From: Corallochytrium limacisporum
Lineage: Eukaryota; Opisthokonta
Direction of reading: 5' to 3'
Assembly (NCBI GenBank): GCA_002811645.1
Contig: PDIP01000077.1
Span: 144,998-208,997, forward strand
DNA: 64,000 nt
Part shown: piece by piece, positions 12,291-25,166 of the stretch
Layout: every line of letters starts with the position of its first letter
Position numbering within the stretch: position 1 is the first letter of the stretch
Translations under genes and position numbers: made by a program
The notes under the pieces: model-generated
The model's database searches: none
What the model saw: only the letters and a program-made list of their open reading frames with translations
Told to the model about the DNA's origin: nothing

Positions 12291-15200
12291 GCTCCACCAT
12301 CTCTGGGCGGCAGTCGCTCGATCGTCCATTAAGCTCGCGCCCATCTTCCATGGCGACGAAAGTGCGCAAAAGTGTTCTGAAAGGAATGGAAAGAAAGCGA
12401 AGCAGCTTCATTCTCCCCGTTTCGAATTGTTCGTTAGGGAGTTTGAAACCCCGTCCGGGTCTGGCCCAAGTTTCATCTTTGAGGTCCCCGGGCTCGTAGA
12501 CTCACTACTACTACCCCGTACCATCCTCTGCATGGCAGCGAGGTCAAATAAAAAGAAAAGACCCGGGTCCGGCATGAAGAAAAACTCTTCAGAGAACCGT
12601 TCCAATATTTTTTCTTGCCTGCCTGCGGAACCAATGTTCTCTCAGAATCACGCTGAAAAACTTCCCAGGGCACTGTCTCCGGTATTTTTCCCATACTTTT
12701 CTATACGATCGTCTCGGATCTGTGCCACCTGGGCCAAACGGAGGCGTGGATCCCAAACGCCCTCGTTCATCTATCGCGCCTGGCACGGAATTAATTTCTT
12801 AGTATTCCAGAATCCACACAGCCGAAAGCTTGAGTGCTTCTTTCACTATACGGTTCAGTCACCGATCGGGTGATATAAGAAGTAAATGTCGACCTTGACT
12901 TTTTTTGTCTTTTTTTTCTTGCTTTCTATTTTCTTGTGACTTTTGATGTTGTTGACTTTTCGGCACCCGGTGGACCTTTCCAGACATACTGCGTCCCTTC
13001 ACGGTAACCCTGTCCATTGTACACGTTGACAGCTCGTTATTGCCGCAGACACAAGTTCAATTCATAATGTATTGCACGCCCCACCAATGTCTAGAGTTGC
13101 TGATCGGGGATTCCATCGAAAATAGTCCAGCAATAGATACAGTGGTGAACCAACTGCGCAAATAATGAGAGACCAAAAAATTGTTAGGCGAGAATAGATC
13201 AATGCGCCAAAGGAAAAAAAAAGATATGGAAAAACGGGGAAAAAACTGTAACGATGGTACGCGGTATATAGCTGGTAGGTGAGGTGCTTTTTCTTTGGTG
13301 TTTTCCGTGTTTGAAGTTAGTGTGCTCTGTGTCCATGAAGAAAGGATGTGCCCCCGAACCTCGTCTTTGTGGTATAGTATGCTTAGACCCACACACACAA
13401 AACTAGCCGCCCCCCTCCACAATTTTGCAACTCTGGTCTGTTACCACGCAATACGTCTCTGTCGGATGTTGTTCTGCCCCATGGGCACATGATAGAGCAA
13501 TACATTTATTATGAAAAATTCACACCCCGGCAAGCCTTTCCGGCCCGCTGCACTAATACTACAAGTTCCACGGCGAAGGAAAAAAATATCTTTCGTTTCT
13601 GTCCGCTTTCGGAAGGCTTCAGGTCCAAAACGGCAGTCAAGACGAAATATTTGAAAAAATCCTCTCTTTGGTACCCAGACTATACCCTACGTTTTTTTCT
13701 TAACCAAAAAGTTTGTTTCAACCTTCCATTCCATTTCGATTCTAGATTGCGTTCCCGGCCGTTCCATTGCATTCCTCCTTGTTCACAATACATCACAGTG
13801 TGCCCAAACCATCCCTAGGTCGAGGCCCACATAAGCTTGAGAGAAACGATATCAAATGCTTAAGACAAAATCTCCGAATTTTCTTGAAGTTTGGACTGTT
13901 CCTTTTAAATTGGAAGTATGCTAAACACTTTCTCCACTTTTGACTCCCCCTCTCTCCCTCTATACTCTCTCTCGCTCTCTATACTCTCTGTCTCCGGCAG
14001 TGCCAATCGTTGTCCGGTGGCCAATATTGCAACAACATGTGACAGTAGCAGTCTACGGTTTTCCGAGTAACTGCCGCGAGAGTGTGGGCGTTGGGTAGAC
14101 CACACGACCCTACGGATAACGAAGGTTCGCAGTGTGGACTCTGCAAAGAAAACAACTGTCCGGGTAAAACGGATAACGAAGGGACGAGGTAAAGGAGGAA
14201 GCGGAAAGTGGGGAGGAGGAGGGAGGGGAGGGGGGAGTGTTGGGGGGCAAGGGTGATCGATGGCTGTTGGTTCTACCGTGTTTCATACCTGACCGGACCT
14301 GAAATTGCACAAGACATTCAAACCCTCAGTGCCAAAGCGACACAACGTGTTATTGGGTCATACAGCCATCCTGTTGCCCCTGGTCTTACCACCACTCGAC
14401 GGTAATGATCTCACAGAAGACAGTCGTGTACGCACACTCTCTCTCTCATTGACTGGTTCTCACTCTCCTATGTCGCCATCCTCTGCTAGTATCTGTGTGT
14501 TTCATGCACAATCTTGTGGTGGGACACACCTCTCTTCTCATTAAAGACGCATTGTCTGCTACAGATCCGCAATCAACCACACGGCTACGTCTAGATCGCT
14601 GCTCGGTATCGCAACACAGACAAATCTCACGATAAACTGATGGATACTGCAGGAAGACATAAACTACTAAGCATGTCCGGTATTCGTGGGGCTTGGACGT
14701 TAGAGTCAATTTTCCGGTCCGGGTGTAGTAGCGCCACTGAACCAATAGCTGTGAACATGCACGGAAGACCCGCCCCTGCCGTCATCAATCGCCGTTCATT
14801 TATCATCGTAAGTTCATCATCATGCACGCGCATCCGTGTAGCACATCGTCCATAGACAGAGCTATTGCAGGCTGAATGCTGCAACATGCAGAACACGGAG
14901 TGTGCACGCAACTCTGAGGTAGGCGCTGCTGCTGTGTCAGCGTGTGGCTGTGTGACGATGGAATGATAAAATTGTCAAAATTCAGTTCACATCGATGTTT
15001 ATGTTTGCGTACCTGAAGAATTGCGATCTGTCACGGCTAGGTGCAGATAGACGGGGACGACCCCACATGCTGGTATTGGTGGAAGTGAAGAACGAGGTTG
15101 TGCAGTGGTTGGTGGTGGTGGTGGTGATGGTAATGGGCGCAATATACGTGTATTAGATGCTGCCTTACCCGGTTTTCAAGACATACAAACAGTATCGAGG

Positions 15201-17850
15201 TTTTGGATGAGTAATTGAAAATTTTCCTAGCACCATATAATTTGTTCCTTGCTTTTCCTACAATCCCCTCTCATCTCCTTTCCAAATCTATGCGACTCTT
15301 GCGGAATGTCCGTTCAACGCCGATGCGCAGGTCCTTGCGTTAATCTTGAAACAGCCACTCACCGTGCAGCCATACTCAATATACCACAAGATGTGGGCCT
15401 CTGGTTCAGAAAAGCCACTCTTCAGCCCAACCCCTAAACACCCCCCCCTTCCCCTTTCGAGTTACATCGGTCCATCCATCCAAGGCTCTTTTTATAGTAC
15501 TTTCACCATACCGCAGTGCAGGCGTGCCAAGATACCATGGAAGAATTGCGCTACGACCGGCCCTGTCGGCTCGTGGCAGTGACATGGCCAAGGTGTTGGC
15601 CCCTGTCCCCAAGACCTCCCTACATTTACTATTGACCGCTGAAATCCTGGCCTTAATGATCGGTGGGCGTTGATTGGTGGGGCCAACGGAGCGAATGGGT
15701 CGGGTGCCTGGTAGGGTCGCCCCATTCGCCGAGCGCCGCATTTCCTTTCTTTCTAATTGTTCTTTCAGTCTTTTCTGTTCCTGCGTTTTTCCTTCCGCCT
15801 TTCCTTTGTTTCCTTGGTCTGTTTCTCCTTTAGCAGCCCTTCAAAATTCTCGCTCATTCTTGACAGCTGGTTCATCAACAGTGTTGTTCTGTTGGGTGGT
15901 GGAAACAAATCTTATCCAGGCCTCACGGAGGGACACACTTTCTGTACTGCCAGTGGCCCAGTACTCACCCACCGCCCTGGAACTTGCACAGCTCGGCTCT
16001 CCGTCTCTCTTTCAGCTCGACGCATTTCCTTTTTCTCACTCAGACCTTTCCTTTTGGTCACTTTCGTCTGTCTGCTGCATCTCTTTTTCCTTGGTGTTGT
16101 TGGTACCAGTGGTAATTGCTTTTTGGACAATCGTTCCCGACCCTTCACACGGACCATCATAGTGGTGCAATTATTCATGCCATACCATCGGAGCGCGCAA
16201 CCCCCGCGCGGTCCCAGAGACATTGTCATCATTCCTGCTGCGCTCAATCCCATCGGCTTCCGTATAGTGAAAGTACCCGTAATGAGAGGAAGGGGCAGGA
16301 GCCCGAGGGGACCAACACGCTCTATTCATAAGAGACGAGATCTTCAACAGGAAACGCTCGGGAATTCTGTGTTAAACCGGGCTCCTTCCAACACTACCCT
16401 ACCCTACCCCTTTCCCGTCCCTCCTCGGCAGTTCCTACGGTTCGATTTCGTCTGTGGTTGCCCATTTGTGCGGGTTCGTTTCCCTTTTCTCACACAAAAA
16501 AAACACAAAAGACAACATACGAACGCAGTCTGTGTGTCTGTCTCCTCGGGGTGAACTGGCCCTCCCCCTCCCCTCCTTCCCTTCCCTCTCCGTGACTTTT
16601 TGCTTTCTCCTGTGACGTTCCGGTCCCCAGCCCCCACCCCCATCCGCGAGTCCCCAATTCCAGACTCCTACCCTCTTTCCTTGTGTGTGTGTGGGGGGGG
16701 GGGGTATGTGCACTGGTTTAGATTTTATTGAGCGGTATTTCACTACGGACACGAGGCTCAATCGGCGATCAGGGGGAGACGTAATGAGGAAAGTGCTGAA
16801 TGCCTGAGGGGGGCCGAAGAACGTCGGCGGAAGGGTGGACCCCGCCTCCCTGATCGGCAGCATGATGCGCCAGCGGAATAAATTCGGCTCCCCCTGCCCC
16901 ATATAAATCAAAGGGTAGACTCATTAGGTTTTTTTCGGGTCTAATGATTTTTTTCTTTGGTGTTTCCTTCGGGATTGCTATTTTTCTTGGTTTCACAGGG
17001 CAAGGCATTTGTTGGTGGCAGAGTTCTTCCGACGCCCCTCTGACTCAGTGCTTGCCCTCCACATGTGTCGCACGGTCTGTTCTACGTAATACATTTGGTA
17101 TGTAATATTGATTAATATGTGAACAATTGAGGTATACGATCAAAGGCTGCGCAACCTTTGCGCGGAGTTTGAAACGGCGGTCTTTCCCCGGTTATTCGGT
17201 CGCCACCGTTGCGTTTTTCGTCGTTCTCGGCACACCACGGAGGCCGGGGTTTCCCTTTTTTTTTCTTTTCTTTTTCCTTCTTCCGCTGGTGCAGTGGGTC
17301 CTCTTTGAAGGAACACGAAGCCCCGTACCAACCAAGGGAAAAACGCAGACGACGGGGGTGGCCATTTTCCCGAGCGGCGGAAAATTGTTCAACGCTTGCT
17401 CTCAGCAGACCCTGTGGTGAGGGGGACGAGGAAAGCTCTCCTCCCCCCCCCTCCTCCCTTCCTTCTTCCCTTCCCTTTCCCGGGCTCCGGGCGGAGAGTA
17501 AAACGGGACTGTTCCACTGATGAGAAACTTAGACGGAGAGATCGAGTAGTCTGGGACGGAAGAAGCGGGGGAGGGAAGGAGGGGGAGGGGATGGACACAA
17601 AGAAGAGAATCCTCAGAAATTGATGAAAACCCTTCCCGCACCAGACAACGACGGGAAAAATGACCTTCGATGCGGCACAATTTATAAGGTGGCCGCAACA
17701 TCGGAGAAAAAACCGGCGCGGCCGGTCTTGGGTAGAGAGAACGGACCATCAGCAGCAGGCATGCTTAGGGTACTGCCCTCACCCGGAGCACGCCCACCAC
17801 ACCAGCATCCCCCCAAGACTTTGGATGGGTAAGAGATGCTGTCTTTGGGA

Positions 17851-17926
17851 AGTGTGTGTGTGTGAGTGTGAGTGTGAGTGTGTGTGGAGAGAGTGTGTGT
17901 GCGTGTATGTGCGGTGCGTGTGTGTT
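17851..17926 (+). repeat. (GT)n / GTGTGAGT compound repeat
   Basis: A degenerate GT tract containing GTGTGA units repeated several times, then GT/GC-GT. It lies in low-complexity DNA about 1.1 kb before the Rho GTPase start. Confidence 0.85.
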
Positions 17927-18210
17927 CCGGAGCCGCAACGTTTAGAACGCTAATTGATGAGAATTTCCAACACACACCAAAAAAAAACCAACCGAGAAGG
18001 GAACGGAAGACTTTTCGGCTCTGGCCTAGGCCCCGAACTGTCCTTTTTGTTCGCCCTTTTCGCCGTGTTTCAAACTTGTCTCCCCAACCCCCGCCCTCGC
18101 CGATTTTTGTCTGGCTATCTTTCTCTTTTTCCTGTGCGTCGGGGGCAGTTCCGGTCTACCTACCCCCCTTTCCCCCCCCCTTCCTCCCTCCCCTCCTCAA
18201 CCTTCCCCCC

Positions 18211-18228
18211 GACACACACACACACACT
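18211..18228 (+). repeat. (AC)n microsatellite
   Basis: About nine AC units, inside a C-rich and CT-rich island at 18050-18330. Confidence 0.85.
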
Positions 18229-19035
18229 CTTCCTCCTTCGCTTCTTCCTTTCCACACTTTCGTACTGTCTCCCAGTTTTCTCTCCTTTCTTTTTCCTCCC
18301 GGTCGGGTCCGCTTTGTCCGAGTGCTCCCTTCCGCTGGTGGCTGTGAATTTTTGCTTAAAACAATTTTCTCTTGGTTTTTCTTTCCCTGGGGTTTTTTTC
18401 TCGGGAGAGCTAGAAAGATAGAAATCCTTGAAGAGTTTTTTTTCCCTGGGCGGTGAGGCAGGAGCGGTGGGGACCGCTCGGCGAAGGGGTGAGGGGGGAG
18501 TAGTCTGTCTTTACGGCCAAGCTTTGGAAAGGGGAAACTGGTCGGTGTGCCACTTTGTGATGATTGATGATGATATGAGCTGACACCCCAGGGCCCGTAG
18601 ATAAATTGAACCACAGGGAGAAGGGATAAAGAGTTTCTCGTTGCAGACATTCTTGGAGTTTTGGAAGGCTGTTGAATGTGTTGAATTCGGGTTGTGTCGG
18701 GGCAGGATCCATTGGAGACTAATGGAAGCAGGTATGTCACAACAGCTATTTCCGGATGTGGGGAGTCAGAAATACAAAGTACTGTAAACGATTGTTAACA
18801 AGGAGCGTGTAGAGCTTGACAGGATAAATTTTTTACAGGGACACTTCGTAAGGTGACATCCTGTGAATAGGAAGTGTAAACCAGCAGTAGTGGTTCACAA
18901 GAACGTATGGAAGTGTTATAGGGTTAGACTTGCCAACAAATATCGCGTAGACGGGACAAACATCCCTTGGATTCTTATTCCGTGGACAGTCAGGAACATA
19001 CTTCAACACAGGTATTGCAACCCGCAACAGCAGGC

Positions 19036-19686
19036 ATGAAGCGGGCAATGCCCAACCCCGAGGCTGCTCTCACCGACGGTGATCAGTCAGCATACAAATG
19101 TTACGTACTCGGCGATGGTGCTGTGGGAAAAACGAGCGCATTATTAAGCTACGTACAGCGGAGGTTCCCCACAGCCTATGTGCCCACAGTTTTGGATAAT
19201 TACTCAACAGACGTCCTCATTGACGGGGACATACAACGGTTTTTGATCTGCGACACAGCGGGGCAGGATGAATACAGTGCATTCCGGGACTGTGTGCTGC
19301 CAGCAATTACGCCCGCAAGTCGCAATACAGTGTGTCTGATCTTTTTCAATGTGATGTACCCCACATCATTCCATAATATTCAGTACAAATGGGTGCCATA
19401 CGTACGGGAAATGCTGGCGAACGGAGCCTTTGTGATTGTGGGAACTCAGATTGACCGAAGGCTTAGTGAGGAACATTTGGCAAAGCTGCGGAGAGAAACT
19501 GGTGAAGAGCCTATTTATCCGGAACAGGGAAGAGCCTTGGCTAAGAAAGTGGGAGCGCTCGCCTACATGGAGTGCTCCGCGCTCACCCGGGATGGTTTGA
19601 AGGACGTGTTTGATACGGCCATTGCCACTTGCATTGACTTGCCTAAGGTCAAGAAGAAATCGGTACTGCAGAAGCGCTTCGCTTAG
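19036..19686 (+). CDS. Rho-family small GTPase lacking a CAAX box
   Basis: The first in-frame ATG gives 216 residues. The G motifs are complete: P-loop GDGAVGKT (residues 26-33), switch I YVPTVLDNYSTDV (48-60), DTAGQ with catalytic Gln (73-77), the Rho-type GTQID (136-140) and ECSAL (179-183). A helical insert follows GTQID (about 143-165), as in Rho proteins. FHNIQYKWVPYVREM matches the Cdc42/Rac/Rho helix before GTQID. Such GTPases control actin and polarity at membranes. The C-terminus, KVKKKSVLQKRFA, is basic but has no cysteine, so the usual prenylation site is missing; neither shifted frame just downstream supplies one. The frame is open for 69 bases upstream without an ATG. Its 3' end faces dihydropteridine reductase 256 bp away, with an AATAAA signal at 19843-19848. 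Confidence 0.88.
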   Translation: MKRAMPNPEAALTDGDQSAYKCYVLGDGAVGKTSALLSYVQRRFPTAYVPTVLDNYSTDVLIDGDIQRFLICDTAGQDEYSAFRDCVLPAITPASRNTVCLIFFNVMYPTSFHNIQYKWVPYVREMLANGAFVIVGTQIDRRLSEEHLAKLRRETGEEPIYPEQGRALAKKVGALAYMECSALTRDGLKDVFDTAIATCIDLPKVKKKSVLQKRFA

Positions 19687-19842
19687 GCGTGTATATGCAG
19701 AGTTTACTTTATGTATCAAAACACACAACGACTGTTTCAACGCGCAAAATGTGTGTGAGTCAGGATCGTGTCCATCAGCTTGATGGATCAAAGGGCGCTG
19801 GCGTCTAAGAAAAGGGTTCTGAGTCACCTTCACACAAAACAA

Positions 19843-19848
19843 AATAAA
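19843..19848 (+). terminator. Polyadenylation signal for the Rho GTPase
   Basis: A canonical AATAAA hexamer about 160 bp after the GTPase stop codon, in the short convergent spacer before dihydropteridine reductase. Position and orientation fit a 3'-end signal. Confidence 0.5.
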
Positions 19849-19942
19849 GGTTGATCCAACGCCTTGAGGCATCTAATCAATTGTTTTGACGCATTTCCAG
19901 TGTCCGTACAATGTCTATTTATGTTACTAGTCCGCGTGGTTT

Positions 19943-20662
19943 TCAAGCAATGGTGATTTGAGCAGGCTTCCACTCGGTTTGGCCGTCAGCGGTCAGGATC
20001 TGCACCAGCGATCCGTTGGCCTCCCGGCTTGTGGGCTCGGTAATGCGCTTCAGCAGACCGGAAGCGACTTCCTCAAGAGAAGTCCACTTGGAGTGGTCGG
20101 CATCGGGCATGAACTTCAGATTCATCGGGGTGGACAAGGTAGTGGGCAGAATGGCAATAGTAGTGGCGCCCTTGGGCATGCCGCTGTCATCCTGGGCAAG
20201 ACCCTGGACCAATTGGTGTACGGCAGCCTTGGCCAGGCCATATCCCAGCATAAAGGAGGTGCCCTTTAGCGCCGGGACGGCACCCGTAAGGACCAGTAGG
20301 CCATTCTCCTCCAGAAACTGAGAGCTAACGCGAGCAGAGATGATGGAAGTCCACACGGACTGCTTAATCATTAGGTCCGTGTTTTTCACCAGTTCATCGG
20401 AGGCGGCGTTGCCACCAGCCCAGCCACCAGCAACGCATACCACAGCAGAAAGCTTCTTGTCGCCCAGAGCTTCTTTCAGCCCGCTGAGGACAGCCTGCTC
20501 CTGTTCCTCAAAACTTTGCTCAAATTTTAGCACAATATTTCCTACAGCTTCCTCATTGGGCTTAAAGTCAATAGAGATCACGTTGAGGCCAGAGGCCTTG
20601 AAGGCACTAACGCATTGGCCACCCAGGGCACCTTTGCCACCGTAAACGACAACGTAGCTCAT
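19943..20662 (-). CDS. QDPR: Quinonoid dihydropteridine reductase
   Basis: A complete 239-residue frame, close to the usual length for this short-chain dehydrogenase (about 240). It regenerates tetrahydrobiopterin from quinonoid dihydrobiopterin with NADH in the cytosol, supporting aromatic amino acid hydroxylases. The dinucleotide-binding motif is VVYGGKGALGG (residues 5-15). The family-specific CVAGGWAGGNA lies at 76-86, QSVWTSIIS at 101-109, the catalytic YGLAK (Tyr141, Lys145) at 141-145, and the ILPTTLSTPMN strand follows. These match animal dihydropteridine reductase along the whole length, much better than generic reductases. The gene is convergent with the Rho GTPase and divergent from the DEAH helicase, with 813 bp between the start codons. 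Yeasts lack this enzyme; I infer an active pterin cofactor cycle here. Confidence 0.93.
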   Translation of the reverse strand: MSYVVVYGGKGALGGQCVSAFKASGLNVISIDFKPNEEAVGNIVLKFEQSFEEQEQAVLSGLKEALGDKKLSAVVCVAGGWAGGNAASDELVKNTDLMIKQSVWTSIISARVSSQFLEENGLLVLTGAVPALKGTSFMLGYGLAKAAVHQLVQGLAQDDSGMPKGATTIAILPTTLSTPMNLKFMPDADHSKWTSLEEVASGLLKRITEPTSREANGSLVQILTADGQTEWKPAQITIA

Positions 20663-23593
<2,931 letters not shown>

Positions 23594-23675
23594 AGAGCCA
23601 TTGAGAGTGACATGTAATATCGTACTATAGTAAAATTCTTTATCAAAGCTGAAGCACTAATCTCTTTCCTTCATG

Positions 23676-24239
23676 TCATTTCTGACCACTGAGCTTTCCT
23701 ATGTAGTTGACCTGCTCTCGCTCGAGAATGAGATCATCAATTTTCTTCTGGTATGTACGGGATGTGGCTGAAATTTGCTCCTTGTGTCGTTTCCGTTCAC
23801 TCTCTAACACTTCAACGGTTACCTTTAGCTGATCCTCCAGGCGATCCGCAGAGTCCTCTACGTGCCGCAGTTGCGTGATCTTCTGCTCTAATGTCACGAT
23901 CTGTCCACGCAACAAATCACGCTCACGTTTCCATGTCTGTTCCTGTTTTGAAAAGTCAGAATTGAGATCATTGGTGGTCTTCTCATACATATGTGCATTT
24001 AGCTTGACCTGCTTCTGCAAATGTCCGTTCTCCGTTTCGAGAATCATGACCCGCTCCTCTAGAGTCATAACCGCTCGGTTTGAGTCATGCATGGCTTTCA
24101 CGAGATCCTCTTTCTCATGTTCAAGCTGCTGGCAACGGCAAGTCCTGATAAAATTCATCAGTTTCTCGCCCATGTCCCGGTTCGCTGCCTCGTGCATTTC
24201 AATGATGGCACTTTTCTGTCGGCACGATACGCACGGCAT
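23676..24239 (-). CDS. Small coiled-coil protein of unknown function
   Basis: A 187-residue frame I do not recognise. It begins MPCVSCRQK, with a CxxC pair at Cys3/Cys6 and a second CxC at Cys34/Cys36, possibly a small metal site. From about residue 37 to 178 it is a continuous charged helix with heptad-like Leu/Val/Ile spacing (LEERVMILETENGHLQKQV, VTLEQKITQLRH, LEDQLKVTVEVLES), so a long coiled coil is expected. No signal peptide or membrane segment is seen. It is convergent with the DEAH helicase (82 bp apart) and divergent from ITFG2. Coding is supported by length, charge pattern and position between two firm genes. I compared it by memory with SIKE/FGFR1OP2-type coiled coils and saw no match. 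Confidence 0.65.
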   Translation of the reverse strand: MPCVSCRQKSAIIEMHEAANRDMGEKLMNFIRTCRCQQLEHEKEDLVKAMHDSNRAVMTLEERVMILETENGHLQKQVKLNAHMYEKTTNDLNSDFSKQEQTWKRERDLLRGQIVTLEQKITQLRHVEDSADRLEDQLKVTVEVLESERKRHKEQISATSRTYQKKIDDLILEREQVNYIGKLSGQK

Positions 24240-25166
24240 TGTTTCTCTGCTTTCTACTGCGAGTCGCAGGCCATCAGAATAAACCTATCACATTTTGTGG
24301 GACCGATTGTATTGTCCCGATGGCCGATGATACCGTTGGTTCACCCTGGCTGTGTTGCGTGCCACCGCGATATGTTTCCTTGTGAATATCAGATAGCTCC
24401 TCCAAACTCCGAACGTTTCCCGCCGAAAAAAGAAAAAAGAAAAAAGAAAGGTTACCCCTCACCGCTCCGCCACCCTCCCGGGAAAAAGGGGGCCCCCTTC
24501 TCTACGCACACAATTTCTACGCCCACCCGGCGAAGGGCAGTACATTTTCGACCGGTCCGGCATTTGGGTGCGCACCATCGGTCCCTCGCGGGTTGAGCCC
24601 CGGGAAGGGGGGGAGGATGGGNNNNNNNNNNNNNNNNNNNNNNNNNNNNNNNNNNNNNNNNNNNNNNNNNNNNNNNNNNNNNNNNNNNNNNNNNNNNNNN
24701 NNNNNNNNNNNNNNNNNNNNNNNNNNNNNNNNNNNNNNNNNNNNNNNNNNNNNNNNNNNNNNNNNNNNNNNNNNNNNNNNNNNNNNNNNNNNNNNNNNNN
24801 NNNNNNNNNNNNNNGGGGGGGGTGGGTCTCACCGTCCCCTGCCCTCCTCGCTGTGGGGCGCCCCCTTCCTCGCCGTAAGGGCGGGGGGAGTTCGGGGTGT
24901 GAGGACCACGAAAACAACGAATTGGGACCCCGGTGAGCGGCGCTCAGCATAACCTTGACTTGATGGGACGACGTGGAATGAGACAGCTATATTAGGCTAC
25001 AGTTGTGGAAGAATTAGAACTGACTACTGTGGTGCAAGATGAGTAATTTAGTCATGTGTACCCAAACAAACGTGAGCTGCTTTTTCTATTCATCGTCATG
25101 ACATGGCCAGGTTCCATCATATAGGGTGAAAGCGCGTTTGGACTGAATGTCAGTAACTCAATAACC
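24240..25166. promoter_or_regulatory. Divergent promoter region with an assembly gap
   Basis: The 927 bp between two outward-facing start codons include 193 unknown bases (24622-24814). The sequence next to the gap is G-rich on both sides (GGGGAGGATGGG before, GGGGGGGGTGGG after). Frames drawn through the gap are artefacts. No TATA box is evident. Confidence 0.5.
24622..24814. other. Assembly gap (193 N)
   Basis: Unknown bases, flanked on the + strand by G-rich sequence. The true length may differ from 193. Confidence 0.99.

Larger units (their letters stand above)
2978..19035. other. 16 kb gene-free region
   Basis: No frame in this stretch shows a recognisable domain or protein-like composition. 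The longest frames (for example 10880-11512) run through CT or GT microsatellites and encode runs such as VCVCVC. Pyrimidine- or purine-rich islands with homopolymers occur at about 10390-10770, 12170-12300, 13930-14240, 15720-16710 and 17240-18320, separated by ordinary-complexity sequence. I see no transposase, reverse transcriptase or long terminal repeat. Promoters, untranslated exons or non-coding RNAs may be here but cannot be shown from the sequence alone. Confidence 0.55.

Noticed and set aside
15757-16554. 265-codon Phe/Ser/Leu-rich frame
   Set aside because: Encoded by a pyrimidine-rich island; composition follows CT content, with no domain or sustained hydrophobic segments of membrane-protein type.
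18967-19035. Upstream extension of the Rho GTPase frame
   Set aside because: It would need a TTG start; the first ATG at 19036 leaves the whole GTPase domain intact.
24452-24952. Frames spanning the N gap
   Set aside because: They consist largely of unknown residues and exist only because N codons are not stops.
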